A stretch of DNA of 64,000 nt from Poriferisodalis sp965231925 (GCA_965231925.1 OZ246894.1:3224001-3288000), one strand, 5' to 3'; positions 10,701 to 17,988 are shown, counted from the first letter of the stretch. Numbers and translations are program-made. Notes: a model not told the origin generated them from the sequence alone.

Positions 10701-13521
10701 CGGGATACACCAAACTCCCCAAGTCCAGACCGCCCGCAGGAACCGTGTCCGCGTCCGCGTTCAGATCGAAATGCAAGACCCCCTGCCCCTGGACGCCCTC
10801 CTCGACCACCGACGTCGGATCGCCGCCATTGTCGATCAGCCGTATCGACAACGCCGTCCCATGAGGGTTCCCCACCCGAAACACCCCAGACACCCCATAC
10901 AACGGCAGAAGCGACGTCCTCGCGGAAGCGGCAGTCACTATCGGAACGCTGTTGCCGTTGTCGCCCACCGCGACATTGCCAGCCGAACCCAGATACTGAT
11001 CCGGCGACTTCGCGCTCGTGCCGTCCGTCTTGGTGCCGGTCCACACCAGCGAAGCAGCCGACGGCGCCGAACCGGCCGCAGTGCGCCGACCGGCCTGAGC
11101 GGAGTTCGTCCATGTCCCCGACCAGAACCCCGAGTTGTTGGCCGCGGCCTGAGAGCCGTTCAGCCAGTACACCGCCACATCCGCATCGGCGGACACGTTC
11201 GGGTCCATGCCCAGATGCGTCCGCGCGTCCACCGTCGAGGTGGACCCCACCGCTGAGAACAGCGACGCATACGACCGCACCGCCTTGTGCGCGCCACCCG
11301 AATGGGAACCCACAGCCGACGCCTGCACGAAACTGTCATAGGTGCCGATGTCGGTCGCGGTGGCGTCGCGGGTGTCCGCGGTCACGAACATCAACCGGAA
11401 CTCATCACCAGGGTTCAGACCCGACGGCTTCAACGCCCAGTCATGAGGCACCACATACGCACCCGCCGCCGTCGCCTTCAACGGACGGCGGAACACCGGC
11501 GACACCCCATACAACGGCAACGAAGTCGACTTCGCGGTTGTCTGAGCTTCCACCGGGTCCGAGCCGTCCTTGTCGCCCGACGCGACAACGCTGCCCGACG
11601 CACCCAGATAATAAGTCAGGCCCCCCACATCAAATTTCGTGCCCGCCTGTCTGGTGCCGGTCCACACGAACAGATCAGCCGACGGCGCCGAACCCGCCGC
11701 AGTACGGCGCCCCGCCTGAGCAGAGTTCGACCACGTATTCGACCAGAACCCGCTGCTGTTGGCTGCGGCGCGGCCCCCGTCCAGCCAGAACACCGGAACA
11801 TCAAGATCCGCGGCGTCACTCGGGTCCATCCCCAGATGCGTGCGCGCATCCACACTCGAAGTCGACGCCAACGCCTTGAACCTTGCCGCATACGGCCGGA
11901 TCGCGTCATGGGCGCCACCAGAATGCAGCCCCGCCGCCGAACGGCGCACAAAATCGTCATACACCCCAACATCAGACGCAGACGCGTCACGCGTGTCCGC
12001 AGTCAAAAACAACAACCGGAACTCACCGCCAGGCGGCACCCCCGCCGGCAACAACGCCCAATCCTCCGGGACATCCACCGAACCCGCAGCATTCAACGCA
12101 GGCGCCGGCAACACCCGAAACACCGGCGACACCCCATACAACGGCAAAGACGTCGCCTGCAATGCGTTTGAGCAAAAGATTCCAGTCGTCGCCCCCGAGG
12201 TCTTGGGGCAGGCTGTAACTGTCAAAGTACTTGCATCGGTAGCGCCCAGATGCCCTGGAAAGGATTTCTCTCCGATGGTGTCGGTGCCGGTCCACACGTG
12301 GGATGTCGTGGCCGAACCGGTCGGCACCACCCCAGCCGCGTTGCGCCGATCCGACGTATCCCAATTAACCCAAGGAGCAACCCAGAAAAACTGATTATTG
12401 GTAATGGCCTGCGGGCCGTTCAGCCAATGAATCGGGGCGTCCAAGTCGCTCGGGTTGGACCAGTCCATGCCCGTGTGCACACGCGCGTTCACCGTCGCCG
12501 TCGAAGCCACCGCCTTGAACAGCGACGCATACGGCCTCACCGCGGAGTGCGCGCCGCCGGCATGGCTGCCCGACGCGGAAGCCTGCACGAACGCGTCGTA
12601 ATCGGCAATATCTGCGCTCGTCGCGTCACGCGTGCCCTGCGTCAAGAACAGCAACCGGAAATCGCCGCCGTCAGGACCGATCGAAGCAGGCCGCAACGGC
12701 CACGAAAACGGCACCGTATAAGACCCGTCCGCATTCGCCGTCGGCGCCGTACTCGCGCTGCCGGCGATTTCTATCTTCAGCGAACTATTCCACGAGGTCC
12801 AGCCGCCGGTGCTGCCGGCGGACCGGAAGATGCTGGTGTCGCCGATGCTCCAGCCGCTCGCACCCCCGGCGTCCTCGCCGTCGAGTGCCGTGAATCGGAT
12901 TCGGTTGGAGCCTTGGTGGGTGCCGTCGCTGTCCACCACGAGCCAGTACGTGGTGTCCGCCTCAAGCCAGACGCCGCCAGCGGGCGCGGCGAAGGTGTAG
13001 TTGCGCTCAGAGTTCGTCGCCACGAAGGCGGGGTTGGTCAAGGCATCCACGACCGCGCCCGGCGAACCGCCCGAATCGCGGTTGATCGTGACCGTCACCT
13101 TCGACCCGAAGACCGCAGCGTCGGAAAGCTGGACGAACTGGACACCAACGCTGTCCACGGTGTATCCGCCAGCGTTGCCGCCCGTGGTGAACGCCTGGGC
13201 TGCGTCGCGTCCCAATGATTGGTGGCCGGTAGAGGCCTGGCCGAGGTTGCTCACCAGCGCCGACGACTGCGACTGCGCACCCGCAGGGGCCACACCCACC
13301 GGCGCCACCACCGCCAGCAGCGAAGCCAACAGCCCCCACGCCAGCAGCCCGCACACGCCACCGCGCACAGACCCCGGCCCGCGCCGCGCACCAGCCCGCG
13401 CCGCGCCCGACCCGCGACCACGCCCGCATCCCTGTGCTGCGTCCGGTTTCGCCGCGGCCGGCCCGCGGCCCAACAGCCGCCCGCCGCTGCCGCTGCGCTC
13501 CCGCCGTCCCAGCGGGAGCAT
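4702..13521 (-). CDS. Giant secreted Calx-beta / repeat-domain surface protein
   Basis: This is a secreted protein of about 2,940 residues. A long basic N-terminal region precedes the hydrophobic signal (GLLAWGLLASLLAVVAPVGV, near residues 60-80). An anchor-like beta domain follows (about 85-255), then five copies of a roughly 200-residue unit at about 270-470, 480-685, 690-885, 1165-1365 and 1370-1570. The unit is marked by FRLLFLT, TRDAT, GGAH, THLGM, YWLNG, WTGT and YGVSPVFRV. A beta-rich middle section and an FN3 domain (about 2170-2250) come next. Six Calx-beta modules (EGSPAQFTLT type) fill the rest, ending in IITIIDND. No LPXTG motif or C-terminal membrane helix is seen, so attachment is unclear. 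The ATG at 13521 has only a weak ribosome site; a GTG lies at 13524. A better start at 13562 lies upstream of a C tract (see 13543). The protein may act in adhesion; this is inference. Confidence 0.85.
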   Translation of the reverse strand: MLPLGRRERSGSGGRLLGRGPAAAKPDAAQGCGRGRGSGAARAGARRGPGSVRGGVCGLLAWGLLASLLAVVAPVGVAPAGAQSQSSALVSNLGQASTGHQSLGRDAAQAFTTGGNAGGYTVDSVGVQFVQLSDAAVFGSKVTVTINRDSGGSPGAVVDALTNPAFVATNSERNYTFAAPAGGVWLEADTTYWLVVDSDGTHQGSNRIRFTALDGEDAGGASGWSIGDTSIFRSAGSTGGWTSWNSSLKIEIAGSASTAPTANADGSYTVPFSWPLRPASIGPDGGDFRLLFLTQGTRDATSADIADYDAFVQASASGSHAGGAHSAVRPYASLFKAVASTATVNARVHTGMDWSNPSDLDAPIHWLNGPQAITNNQFFWVAPWVNWDTSDRRNAAGVVPTGSATTSHVWTGTDTIGEKSFPGHLGATDASTLTVTACPKTSGATTGIFCSNALQATSLPLYGVSPVFRVLPAPALNAAGSVDVPEDWALLPAGVPPGGEFRLLFLTADTRDASASDVGVYDDFVRRSAAGLHSGGAHDAIRPYAARFKALASTSSVDARTHLGMDPSDAADLDVPVFWLDGGRAAANSSGFWSNTWSNSAQAGRRTAAGSAPSADLFVWTGTRQAGTKFDVGGLTYYLGASGSVVASGDKDGSDPVEAQTTAKSTSLPLYGVSPVFRRPLKATAAGAYVVPHDWALKPSGLNPGDEFRLMFVTADTRDATATDIGTYDSFVQASAVGSHSGGAHKAVRSYASLFSAVGSTSTVDARTHLGMDPNVSADADVAVYWLNGSQAAANNSGFWSGTWTNSAQAGRRTAAGSAPSAASLVWTGTKTDGTSAKSPDQYLGSAGNVAVGDNGNSVPIVTAASARTSLLPLYGVSGVFRVGNPHGTALSIRLIDNGGDPTSVVEEGVQGQGVLHFDLNADADTVPAGGLDLGSLVYPVSVPELEYLGSQSGPVVLAGAAVDSVSVVARLFDDAVDLPDREAVYVYRNEPAMAVTPADGRIVFTLRDNDPTMVDLTTTAGSRSDLFEGSSVDFAVSLSRVLVDGETIAVPIVVNGGSASDWTVALDAAAANTGVEYDAAAGVVEFSDDGAQHAGLVFTAAADGTVEAGAEPIQVALGSDTEFDALSATNVGGGADPVLRTDMFTKRFTVDVLDVPSRVGVVRVPFEWDLKPDGVGAGGRFRLLFLTQDTRDATSTDIADYDAFVQASAAGDHTGGAHDAIREHASQFRALGSTGSVFAFEHLRMHPGSPHDPDVAVYWLNGSRVAAGNAAFWADTWENWGSGDRRNAAGAAPTGATATAFPFTGTHHGGRASTPDGSRLGASNSPLAANLRTSGTSRNPVGDTAESPTGTRPFYGVSAVFEVAAPAVRTIDVPHDWALNPDGVEPGDEYRLLFVTADGRDATSSDIGTYDAFVRASAAGGHAGGAHAAIVPFARHFKALGSTAEVDAREHLGMNPGVEHHRDVPVYWLGGLRVASGNAGFWSEGWENAPSRRDAAGAVVPHSRSHSQRVWTGTRSNGARHAANPLGSTRVQAGRHFSIGGLYKGIAADGYAPTGVWSMYGVSPVFRVGAPPDVTVSTCEAGAGCGTATVFVEEGSAAVVRVDVGHELTGSESTDITATSSDAAGVLLRGPDDLWMGYWPAQPCTVWTYDTYVLHEGVRRLLAVQVSPERVDAEGYATVTVSSADGFKQESRVKLDAHWYEECTGRRGRKVQSQAVQPAAPEGSVTYLGRSASIGFGFDAADWAGYTSQVYPTLHKGWREIVVHAPRRCTATGTTTPQSCGGPDRVYDVALTTTDTAVALPDVKVVVTPGLGRRDPQISPHCPNEYCLTVTEGGSATYTVRNYIVPRPGEPITVTPRVIEGSGVTVAPASVSWTSADDYQELRTFTVTAAHDDDVHARDSSFRIGHDFSDSYVTDGRLEDGEGRDEGWFGLAGTVVDDDKLTLSVTPVGGGDPLDEISLNSGSGGTASFEVRLSGPLVDCAARDDDHCAESLFIRLQRVVSRTRVPADGVVTMVTRTVNGAVRTTPACDMPPSTLERHRQREAAAGRSTAGLTCTAQVVYDRAPFTASVDGGGHSRELRRTVTADDWDTPIRVDLAMAADFGTSGSYDIAVSLTGYWDNTHAGLTVPVVYGPTLTSTADDGFVDPDPPAGRHTPADPPADPPAAIGVTQIADTAATIVWASQGNGVQYQIGWYPSPGIPRIKYASTDGTEHRITGLDPETGYKVFVIAYRGAEILDTHTITVTTLADGQTEDVDVIVAPVPPGREKLKQETAVPTISITAGSDVTEGSPAQFTLTASPPPAADLDVTVTVAQNGDWGATAGARTVTIGTAGTATLTVPTADDDTDEADGSITATVNTASGYTVSPTAGAATVAVADDDTTAPVTPVISITAAAGVTEGSDAVFTVTASPAPHADLDVTVTVAQNGDWGATAGVRTVTIAAAGSVTVTVPTADDEADEADGSITATVNTGSGYTVSATQGAATVAVADDDAAPVVPVISITAAGGVTEGGDAVFTVTASPPPAADLPVSVTVTQSGDYGAATGARTVTIGATGSVTVTVPTADDGADEADGSVTATLNAGSDYTVSATQDAATVSVADDEVPEISISAGSGVTEGSPASFTLTSDIAPHAGLDVTVTVTAAGDYGAAVGARTVTIAAGATSAALSVATAGDGADEADGSVTATLDAPAGDAGYTVSSAASAAAVDVADDDMPEISISAGAGVTEGSPASFTVTSDIAPHAGLDVTVTVTAAGDYGAAVGARTVTIAAGATSTMLSVATAGDGADEADGSVTATLDAPAGDAGYTVSPAASAATVAVADDDPPAAPQAKLSITVEDASAAEGTMATFEVRLSHASAQEVRIKWNTATAWHLRDGQARSSDYSGANDELVFAPGVTTMTAQVWLEDDRIKESDERFAVEVYLPGSWWRPDEIGIITIIDND

Positions 13522-13562
13522 CACACGCCTATCAGCAGAGAAGGGGGGGGGGGCAAACTCAT
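13521..13562 (-). other. Short leader frame with Shine-Dalgarno site before the giant gene
   Basis: An ATG at 13562 is preceded by GGAG ten bases upstream, a better ribosome site than that of the annotated giant-gene start. With the 11 C bases seen here it encodes 13 residues (MSLPPPPSLLIGV) and stops at a TGA (13523-13521). That stop overlaps the giant gene's ATG as TGATG, an arrangement that permits reinitiation. With 12 or 9 C bases the leader reads straight into the giant protein. With 10 or 13 it stops earlier, at the TGA before TAGG. The frames were worked out by hand from the sequence. Confidence 0.7.
13543..13553 (-). repeat. Homopolymer C tract (11 C on the coding strand)
   Basis: Eleven consecutive G on the plus strand, C on the coding strand of the giant gene, lie 22-32 bases before its ATG at 13521 and just after a plausible upstream start. 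Tracts of this length are classic slipped-strand sites for phase variation in other bacteria. It is also a typical place for a sequencing or assembly length error. Confidence 0.9.
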
Positions 13563-13802
13563 CACACGCTCACTCCGAAAGCTCGAACCCGGCACACCCG
13601 CACGCCCTGCCACAAGCAGTCACTGCCCAACCCGGCGCGACTCGGGCCAAAATCACAACCCCAAAATCTACACCCACCCACCACCCGAGCGAACACCGAA
13701 TCGAATCGCCCCGGTACCTGTTCTGCGGAACGAGAACAGGACGTCACTCTTGGGGATCGCGCTGAGGAACTTGATTTGCGGGAACACACGCGGATCTGAC
13801 CG
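13554..13802. other. Intergenic region between divergent genes
   Basis: This 249-bp stretch separates the giant surface-protein gene from the plus-strand hypothetical pair. It holds the leader start codon at 13562 and its Shine-Dalgarno site. It must contain the promoter of the giant gene, but no convincing -10/-35 pair could be picked by eye. Confidence 0.5.
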
Positions 13803-14120
13803 GTGGCGCTGCTGGTCAGCACAGGGGTGCCGGGCGGGCCATACTGCGCGTATGGCAACCACATGTGTAACGGACAGGCTCGGTCCGTTGTGAGCGACGG
13901 CACCGCTGGGGAGGCAACCCGCCCGATCGCGAAAGTCGCCATGCCGACATTTTGGGATGGCGTGGCGCAGGCCTTCGACATCCACGGCCAGCATCCGCCC
14001 TGCGACGTCTTCGATGAGAAGGCGCCCAATCTCTATGCGACGGTACTGGGCCACTGGCTGCGCTACGGCGCACGGGGAAACCACATCGCTGCGCGACACA
14101 TACAGGGCATCAGCGAATGA
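13803..14120 (+). CDS. Hypothetical protein, coupled to the next gene
   Basis: I do not recognise this gene. The frame encodes up to 105 residues from a GTG at 13803. The most protein-like part is the last 60 residues (MPTFWDGVAQAFDIHG ... NLYATVLGHWLRYGARG), so the true start could be the ATG at 13872 or 13941. None of these has a strong ribosome site. Its TGA overlaps the ATG of the following gene by four bases (ATGA), which supports both frames as a real bicistronic pair. No signal peptide, membrane segment or known motif is visible. It lies divergent from the giant surface-protein gene. Confidence 0.45.
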   Translation: MALLVSTGVPGGPYCAYGNHMCNGQARSVVSDGTAGEATRPIAKVAMPTFWDGVAQAFDIHGQHPPCDVFDEKAPNLYATVLGHWLRYGARGNHIAARHIQGISE

Positions 14121-14425
14121 CCGATGGGGAGCAGGACGCTGACGGCGACCTAACACCCGACAAGGCCGAGCAGGCCGAAGCACCGGTCCCGCAGGTCTCC
14201 TTCAATCAGTTCAACCAGCAGATTCAACTCATCTTCCCATCGATGATCGAGGCGCTCAGCGGTCTCGCTGACAAGCACCCGGCGCTAGCGGACAAGATCG
14301 TGGGCGACATTGCCGCTCAGGGGCTTCGGCAGGATGAGATGACGATGGTCGTGGTCAAGGGCAACGACAGGCGCGCTGATCGGGGCCAGCGAGCCGCACA
14401 GATCGTCGGGTTGCTGAGCGGGTGA
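14117..14425 (+). CDS. Hypothetical acidic protein
   Basis: This gene encodes 102 residues with an acidic N-terminus (MTDGEQDADGDLTPDKAE) followed by a helix-rich part (FNQFNQQIQLIFPSMIEALS, LADKHPALADKIVGD) and a mixed C-terminus. No known family is recognised. The ATG overlaps the stop of the upstream gene (ATGA), so translation is probably coupled. The pair lies in an accessory block next to an ATPase gene and a hipBA module, so a role in a mobile or defence unit is possible but unproven. Confidence 0.5.
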   Translation: MTDGEQDADGDLTPDKAEQAEAPVPQVSFNQFNQQIQLIFPSMIEALSGLADKHPALADKIVGDIAAQGLRQDEMTMVVVKGNDRRADRGQRAAQIVGLLSG

Positions 14426-14664
14426 GCCATCTCTCGTCGTACACCAACGCCATGGCCGCGCCGCCGACCACACAGATATAGGCGAGCACCTGCTCGATTA
14501 CCCGGGACGGAACGCTCGGTCCTTGAGGGCGCGAGAGTCGGGCGTGCGGGGTCATTTGGCCATCTGCTGCCGATAGATTCCGAATTGGCCGCACACACAT
14601 TCCGAATCAGCCAGACACACATTCCGAATCAGCCAGACACACATTCCGAATCCGACGGAACCTC
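14426..14664. other. Intergenic region with tandem repeat upstream of an ATPase gene
   Basis: This 239-bp gap holds no convincing gene. Its last part contains the tandem array at 14593-14652 and a further ATTCCGAAT at 14577. The ATPase gene starts at 14665 with GGAA as a weak ribosome site. Confidence 0.5.
14593..14652. repeat. 22-bp tandem repeat, 2.7 copies
   Basis: A 22-bp unit (ACACACATTCCGAATCAGCC plus AG) occurs at 14593-14614, 14615-14636 and 14637-14652 (partial). A fourth ATTCCGAAT core lies at 14577-14585. The array ends 12 bases before the ATG of the DUF4143 ATPase, so the sites sit where a repressor would act. Protein binding is inference. Confidence 0.85.
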
Positions 14665-15924
14665 ATGCCGAACCAGACTGCGAAGCGCGAAGCACTCATC
14701 GCCCGGCACGCCGAGGCCCGCGTCCGCTCAGCCATGGTCGACACTCGCATTGTCGCCATTGTCGGGCCGCGCCAATCGGGCAAGACAACGCTCGCCCGCC
14801 GGATCGCCGACAGCGACGGCCGGCAGTTCGTCACCCTCGACGACGAGCAGTCGAGACGGTTCGCCCAAGACGATCCGACAGGATTCACCCGCGGCTTGAA
14901 GCGAGCGGTGATCGACGAGATCCAGCGCGCCCCGGACCTGATCCTGGCGTTGAAGCGGATCGTCGACGAAGACCCTCGCCCCGGACGATTCCTCATTACC
15001 GGTTCAGTCGAGCTGTTCGCAGGGTCGCTGTCGCCGGATTCTCTCGCCGGACGCGTCGAGACCGTCGAGCTCCTGCCGTTCTCCCAAGCTGAGATCGTCG
15101 GCACCCAGCCCTCCTCGTTCGTCGACCGTGCGTTCGCGGGCGACTTCGCGGCGCTCGAAGTCGCCGGACGCACCGATGGCCTGGCCGAGCGAGTCGTGCG
15201 CGGCGGCTTCCCCGAAGCGCTGTCGCGCTCCGCTCCTGCACGGCACCGATCATGGCTGCGCAACTACGCGCGCATGATCGCCGAACACGATGTCCGAGAA
15301 ATAGCGCGAGTCTCCAAACGCGGCGCATTGCCCCGCTTGATCGATCATGCGGCCGCCGCAGCCGGCGGACTGCTCAACATGTCCGGACTGGGGACGCGTC
15401 TCGGTGTGGACGGCAAGACCGTGGACCGCTGGCTCGTCCTGCTGGAGCACATGTTCCTCATTCGCCGGGTGCACGCATGGCATCGCAGCGACTTGAAGCG
15501 CCTGGTGAAAGCACCCAAGCTCCAGTTCCTCGACTCGGGCCTGCTCGCTGCACTGCGAGGCGTGGACGTAGCTGGCATCGCCGACGATCGCCAACGTCTC
15601 GGTCCCCTGCTCGAATGCTTCGCCTACACAGAGCTTGCCAAGGCCGCTGCGCTCAGCAACGACATGACGACCATCAGCCACTACCGCGACAAGAGCGGCG
15701 TCGAAGTCGACTTCGTGCTCGAACGCTCGCCGGGCGCCATCGTCGGCATCGAAGTCAAATCGCGGGCGACTGCACACCCTCGGGACTTCAAGGGACTGAG
15801 ACGTCTCAAAGATGCCGTCGGCGACAGCTTCGCCAGCGGGATCCTCCTGCACGACGGCGACCGCATACAGCAGACCGCACCCGGACTGTATGCAATGCCC
15901 GTCAAGATGCTCTGGGAGTCCTGA
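14665..15924 (+). CDS. AAA family ATPase with DUF4143 domain
   Basis: This 419-residue protein belongs to the AAA_14/DUF4143 family of STAND-like ATPases, common in bacteria and archaea with poorly known function. The N-terminal ATPase has Walker A in GPRQSGKTTLARRIA (about residue 33), Walker B in RAVIDEIQRAPDL and a sensor-like FLITGSVELF. The C-terminal DUF4143 part contains a PD-(D/E)XK nuclease-like core: LECFAYTEL, then VEVDFVLE and GIEVKS. The Asp, Glu and Lys of that core are present. The protein is full length for the family. The ATG follows GGAACCTC. It is a single gene in the accessory block, preceded by a tandem repeat that may serve as operator. Confidence 0.85.
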   Translation: MPNQTAKREALIARHAEARVRSAMVDTRIVAIVGPRQSGKTTLARRIADSDGRQFVTLDDEQSRRFAQDDPTGFTRGLKRAVIDEIQRAPDLILALKRIVDEDPRPGRFLITGSVELFAGSLSPDSLAGRVETVELLPFSQAEIVGTQPSSFVDRAFAGDFAALEVAGRTDGLAERVVRGGFPEALSRSAPARHRSWLRNYARMIAEHDVREIARVSKRGALPRLIDHAAAAAGGLLNMSGLGTRLGVDGKTVDRWLVLLEHMFLIRRVHAWHRSDLKRLVKAPKLQFLDSGLLAALRGVDVAGIADDRQRLGPLLECFAYTELAKAAALSNDMTTISHYRDKSGVEVDFVLERSPGAIVGIEVKSRATAHPRDFKGLRRLKDAVGDSFASGILLHDGDRIQQTAPGLYAMPVKMLWES

Positions 15925-16011
15925 GCGCTGCCTCGCTGGTGCGTTTCGTGAACGAGTTCAGCGGACGTATCTGTGCGGTCCGTTGTGTCCGAGCGGCAGA
16001 ACGCAGCTCAT

Positions 16012-16106
16012 CTAGAAGGCAGCCGTCAGCACTTCGACCGTGCCACCCATGACAGACGCCGCGTCGCAGCGGACTCGCTGATGCCCGACGGATGCCGTGC
16101 GGTGAA
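16012..16106 (-). repeat. Duplicated yraN 3' end joined to an rplS fragment
   Basis: Bases 16012-16073 match the 3' end of yraN at 18354-18415 (62 bp, two adjacent mismatches), including its stop codon. Directly after, 16075-16106 matches an internal piece of rplS near 18914 (CTCGCTGATGCCCGACG, then ATGCCGTGCG) with about two changes. In the intact locus these two pieces are about 500 bp apart, so this copy is a deleted duplicate. It lies on the far side of hipBA from the intact genes. Confidence 0.8.
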
Positions 16107-16225
16107 AGAAGACCTGCGTCTGGTCAAAGCGGAACGTAAGAACGCGGCCACGCGAAGGTTTCTCAGAAATCGCCGACGATGCGAGGGTGACACATATGTT
16201 TGATGGCCCGAAGATCCGCACCTGT

Positions 16226-17695
16226 TCACGAGTAGCGATGGCGGGAGTCTCCGTGTGGTGGGCGAACGCACTGCTTCCGGCTGATCTTGCCGAAATGGGG
16301 ACAGCGCTGCAGATTGGGCCGACGCACTGCCAACGAGGAATCTGCGGGAGCGACGCCCGTTGCGTCTTCCAGCATCGTTCCGCGCTCCTTGCGGACCGAA
16401 ACGGACTCCAGCGTCTCCGCCGCAACCCGTTCACAGTCGTCTGCTCGAATGTCGATCTCTGCGATGTGTTCCTCGATGGCTCCCCAGTCGAGCGGGATGG
16501 CCGGCAGGGCCTCTGCGGCTTCTTTGAGCGCGGCCGGCAGCGCGGCCGCCAACTCGGCTGCACGTTCACAGATCTCTGAGGTTGGCCGTCGGAGTTTGCC
16601 GGCGAGCCCGCTGAGCCCTGCCGGCGAGTCGGATGCCCCGACCCTGGGGTCAGCCCCCATGTTCATCGCGAGTGGGATGTCCTCCGGTTTCATGCCGCGC
16701 CGGTATGGCAGCCAACTGCAGGAGTCGTAGAGCGGCGCGAGATGCACATTGCCTGCGTCGTCGAACATCCAGCTGTAGTTCTTCGCGTGAGCGTCGCTGT
16801 CGACTATGAGCCAGCGGTAGATGAGCATGTCGCGCAAGCGGTCGACGTTGTGGAATGTGGCGGCCCCGCTGCTCTGCGCTATCTGCCGCAGATCGGCCAG
16901 CCCTGGCCCTCCGAGGCTCTCGTACTTGTCAGATTGCGACCTGCCGAGAGCTTGGCATGAGTCCTCTTGGTGGATGCGCTTCATGCCGTCGCTGGATCGG
17001 TCGAATCGCTCGACGATGATCGCTTGCTTGCCGTCGATGTCGGCTGCTTCGGTTCTTGCTGACGGGATGCCGAGCCGGCTGGCTGTGTTCATTGACAAAT
17101 GCTCGAACACGCACTCATCTGGGTAGTCCGGGCGCGCTGCTTTGATGATGTGTGTCGTGGGCAGACTGCCCCATGTGCGCGTCCATGTTCCGTCCTCGGC
17201 AAGCCTCAATGCGATCTTCGGCTGCATGCCAGCGAGGCTGAACGTGACAGGGAACTCTGTGCCGCTTGGGTCTATGGCCGGCGGCAGGACGGGATAAGCG
17301 TCAAGCCATTCAGCGATGTCACCACGCGTGACAGGGGTTGCGCCGCCCTCTGCGGCCAACAATTCGTCTAGCCGCTCCGGCCGGCTGAATTGCACAGCGC
17401 CGGCGCAGTCGGCCCCCATGGAGGTCTCCAGCAATTTCAGCGGGTCACGAGCGGCGACTCCGTACTCTGATCGCAGGTAATCCAGCACATTGTCGTCATC
17501 GGGCAGAAGGTTCAGCAGCCACCTCTGAACCTCGGCGCCCTTTGCCACGCGCCTGGCGAGAGGGAATCTCGCAGAGAGGGGAACAGACGACTGCTGGATG
17601 TAATCGCGTCGGTACCCGAGCGAGACCCGCCTCCCGCGGAACTCGATGTCGGCCGCATGGACACCGTCGAGAACGACGCACAGAGTGCTGCTCAT
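16226..17695 (-). CDS. hipA: HipA-type serine/threonine kinase toxin
   Basis: HipA toxins phosphorylate glutamyl-tRNA synthetase or related targets and induce growth arrest. This 489-residue protein has the N-terminal HipA subdomain (RVSLGYRRDYI). The Gly-rich loop TFSLAGMQPKIAL contains Ser153, at the position of the regulatory autophosphorylated Ser. The catalytic loop VDSDAHAKNYSW has Asp301, and the metal-binding LAPLYDSCS has Asp324. All kinase residues are present. The start is an ATG at 17695 overlapping the hipB stop by four bases. The frame extends further upstream, but there it is a shadow of hipB. The last 45 residues are unlike the family and may come from a fused end. The module is probably repressed by HipB-HipA at the palindrome at 17997. 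Confidence 0.9.
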   Translation of the reverse strand: MSSTLCVVLDGVHAADIEFRGRRVSLGYRRDYIQQSSVPLSARFPLARRVAKGAEVQRWLLNLLPDDDNVLDYLRSEYGVAARDPLKLLETSMGADCAGAVQFSRPERLDELLAAEGGATPVTRGDIAEWLDAYPVLPPAIDPSGTEFPVTFSLAGMQPKIALRLAEDGTWTRTWGSLPTTHIIKAARPDYPDECVFEHLSMNTASRLGIPSARTEAADIDGKQAIIVERFDRSSDGMKRIHQEDSCQALGRSQSDKYESLGGPGLADLRQIAQSSGAATFHNVDRLRDMLIYRWLIVDSDAHAKNYSWMFDDAGNVHLAPLYDSCSWLPYRRGMKPEDIPLAMNMGADPRVGASDSPAGLSGLAGKLRRPTSEICERAAELAAALPAALKEAAEALPAIPLDWGAIEEHIAEIDIRADDCERVAAETLESVSVRKERGTMLEDATGVAPADSSLAVRRPNLQRCPHFGKISRKQCVRPPHGDSRHRYS

Positions 17696-17982
17696 GGCGA
17701 CTGGGCGAAGGATCCGATGTGGGCAGCGAGGTCGAAGGTCGGATCCTTGCGGCGCTCGACGACCAGGGCGCAGCCCAGATGCCCCAAGACATCCATGATC
17801 TTGCCGACCTCCGCGGTCGGCTTCCCGTTCTCTGCCTCGGAAATCCACTTTGTGGACACACCGACCGCGGCAGCCAACTGCTTTTGAGTCAAGCCGTTCT
17901 CGACACGATGGCTGCGCATCGCCCGCCCGAGGTCGAACGGGCGAAGCAGCAAGACGTGACCTGGATCTGCGCTGCTGCCCAT
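17692..17982 (-). CDS. hipB: HipB-type antitoxin, Xre family repressor
   Basis: HipB neutralises HipA and represses the operon. The 96-residue protein has a helix-turn-helix of Xre/Cro type (VENGLTQKQLAAAVGVSTKW, then ISEAENGKPTAEVGKIM) at about residues 27-67 and a C-terminal tail LVVERRKDPTFDLAAHIG. Its stop overlaps the hipA start (ATGA), the normal antitoxin-first layout. The ATG at 17982 has no Shine-Dalgarno site. A TATAGT hexamer lies six bases upstream, which predicts a leaderless transcript. Confidence 0.9.
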   Translation of the reverse strand: MGSSADPGHVLLLRPFDLGRAMRSHRVENGLTQKQLAAAVGVSTKWISEAENGKPTAEVGKIMDVLGHLGCALVVERRKDPTFDLAAHIGSFAQSP

Positions 17983-17988
17983 GATGGC

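Noticed and set aside
14593..14652. Tandem array as a CRISPR
   Set aside because: Units are contiguous with no spacers and no cas genes are nearby.
16012..16225. Minus-strand frame downstream of hipA as a gene
   Set aside because: It is made of yraN and rplS fragments plus unrelated sequence, so it is a scar rather than a gene.
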